A DNA stretch of 64,000 nt, taken from assembly GCA_963781345.1 (NCBI GenBank), contig CAWAFQ010000013.1:124001-188000 (forward strand). Reading direction: 5' to 3'. The notes under the pieces were generated by a model. The model was given only the letters and a program-made list of their open reading frames with translations. It did no database searches and was not told where the DNA came from. This stretch comes from JBBRHQ01 sp963781345. GTDB taxonomy: Bacteria; Actinomycetota; Thermoleophilia; Solirubrobacterales; 70-9. A program made the translations under genes and the position numbers. Below, one piece after another: positions 63,391-64,000 of the stretch (its first letter is position 1; each line of letters opens with the position of its first letter).

Positions 63391-63497
63391 CGATGGGTGG
63401 AAAGCGTCCCTATATGGGACGGAATCCACCCGTCGATAGTCCCCGTCACCGATGGGTGGAAAGCGTCCCTATATGGACGAATCCCCGTCGATCGGGG
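63391..63497. repeat. tandem pair of two-tier hairpins
   Basis: Copy 1 (63391-63435) has an 11-bp outer stem with one G-T pair, internal loop AAGC/GGAA, inner stem GTCCC/GGGAC and loop TATAT. Copy 2 (from 63450, 59 nt later) repeats the left half but has a decayed right half. A short CCCCG/CGGGG hairpin follows at 63483-63497 and could end the transketolase transcript. Confidence 0.7.
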
Positions 63498-63527
63498 TCG
63501 CCGGCGACGAGCCGGTCCTCGGCGTGG

Positions 63528-64000
63528 CTACGTCGCGCTGCGCAGCCCCAGGGCGGCCCCTACGATCGCCTCGCTGTTGATCTCGGCCTGCTTGATCAGC
63601 TCCTCGGGCTTCCCGGAACCCGGCATCACCGAGACGGCGAGCTTGCGCACCTTGGCGGCGGTGCCTGTGCCGGCAAGGGCGCCGAGGACCGCGTCGCCGA
63701 GGCCGCCGTCGAACCAGTGGTCCTCGACGGTCACCAGGGCGCCGGTCTCGCTCGCGGCGCGCACGAGGGTGGCCTCATCGACGGGTTTGACCGAGTAGAG
63801 GTCGATCACCCTCGCCGCGACTCCCTTGGTGGCCAGCTCCTCTGCCGCAGCGAGGGCCTCGTGCAGGGTGATGCCGGCGCCGATCAGGGTGACGTCGTCG
63901 CCGTCGCGCACGGTGCGGCTGCCGCCGACCTCGAACTCCTCACCGGCGGAGTAGATCACCGCGGTCGCGCCGCGGTGGGTGCGGATGTAGCTGATTCCGT
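63528..64000 (-). CDS. tkt: transketolase, C-terminal part (runs off window)
   Basis: The visible part ends GAALGLRSAT. It shows the pyrimidine-domain end SYIRTHRGATAVIYSAG, then the C-terminal transketolase domain: VTLIGAGITLHEALAAAEEL, VARVIDLYSVKPVDEATL, VTVEDHWFDGGLGDAV. It transfers C2 units between sugar phosphates. The N-terminus is outside the window. Confidence 0.85.
   Translation of the reverse strand, partial: GISYIRTHRGATAVIYSAGEEFEVGGSRTVRDGDDVTLIGAGITLHEALAAAEELATKGVAARVIDLYSVKPVDEATLVRAASETGALVTVEDHWFDGGLGDAVLGALAGTGTAAKVRKLAVSVMPGSGKPEELIKQAEINSEAIVGAALGLRSAT

Overview
The window is about 70% G+C with dense, short-spaced genes, GTG and TTG starts, a mycothiol-type formaldehyde dehydrogenase, and several small SnoaL-like proteins beginning MSQENVE. 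I infer an actinobacterium, most likely of the Thermoleophilia/Solirubrobacterales type. No taxonomic marker gene is present, so this rests on gene style alone.

Layout. 1-300: N-terminus of an RTX-repeat secreted protein. 339-13367: a polyamine/amino-acid catabolic locus. On the minus strand, a class III aminotransferase, a saccharopine-dehydrogenase-like enzyme, alanine dehydrogenase and an aldehyde dehydrogenase diverge from a plus-strand operon (APC permease, UspA, PotA, PotD, PotB, PotC, second aldehyde dehydrogenase). An Orn/Lys/Arg-type decarboxylase follows at 14296-15782. 16-27 kb: housekeeping and stress genes (site-2 protease, kinase fusion, hydrolases, VOC, DUF4242, enolase-superfamily enzyme, ferritin, methyltransferase, acyl-CoA dehydrogenase, lipoprotein). 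27-35.5 kb: two paralogous animal-type haem peroxidases flank an FAD oxidoreductase, a trehalose-synthase-like glycosyltransferase, a double-domain UspA and ArsC. 35.5-45.7 kb: accessory region with SnoaL-like genes and their remnants, unknown secreted proteins, a beta-helix protein, a B12-binding protein, a TMEM175-like channel, a P27-like terminase small subunit and a 5'-truncated integrase, ending at tRNA-Asp. 45.7-64 kb: cold-shock protein, FAH-family enzyme, secreted peptidase and wall enzymes, catalase-like and CrtI-like proteins, cyclopropane synthase, mycothiol/formaldehyde pair, FHA-HTH regulator, short FtsH-like protease, S15 peptidase and the C-terminus of a transketolase.

Three themes cut across the window. 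(1) About a dozen single-base indels, mostly in short homopolymers, break otherwise intact genes; sequencing or consensus error is the simplest explanation. (2) At least 16 genes carry a -10-like hexamer 6-10 nt before the start codon with no Shine-Dalgarno sequence, which points to leaderless transcription. (3) Long two-tier intergenic hairpins, some tandemly duplicated with a ~60-nt period, recur between genes and may be a repeat family as well as terminators.

How genes work together. The 0.3-16 kb locus could import polyamines (PotABCD, APC), make diamines (decarboxylase), transaminate them (class III aminotransferase) and oxidise the aldehydes (two aldehyde dehydrogenases), with alanine dehydrogenase recycling pyruvate/alanine. 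Peroxidases, ferritin, UspA proteins, the catalase-like protein, ArsC and the mycothiol pair suggest a strong oxidative and electrophile-stress capacity.
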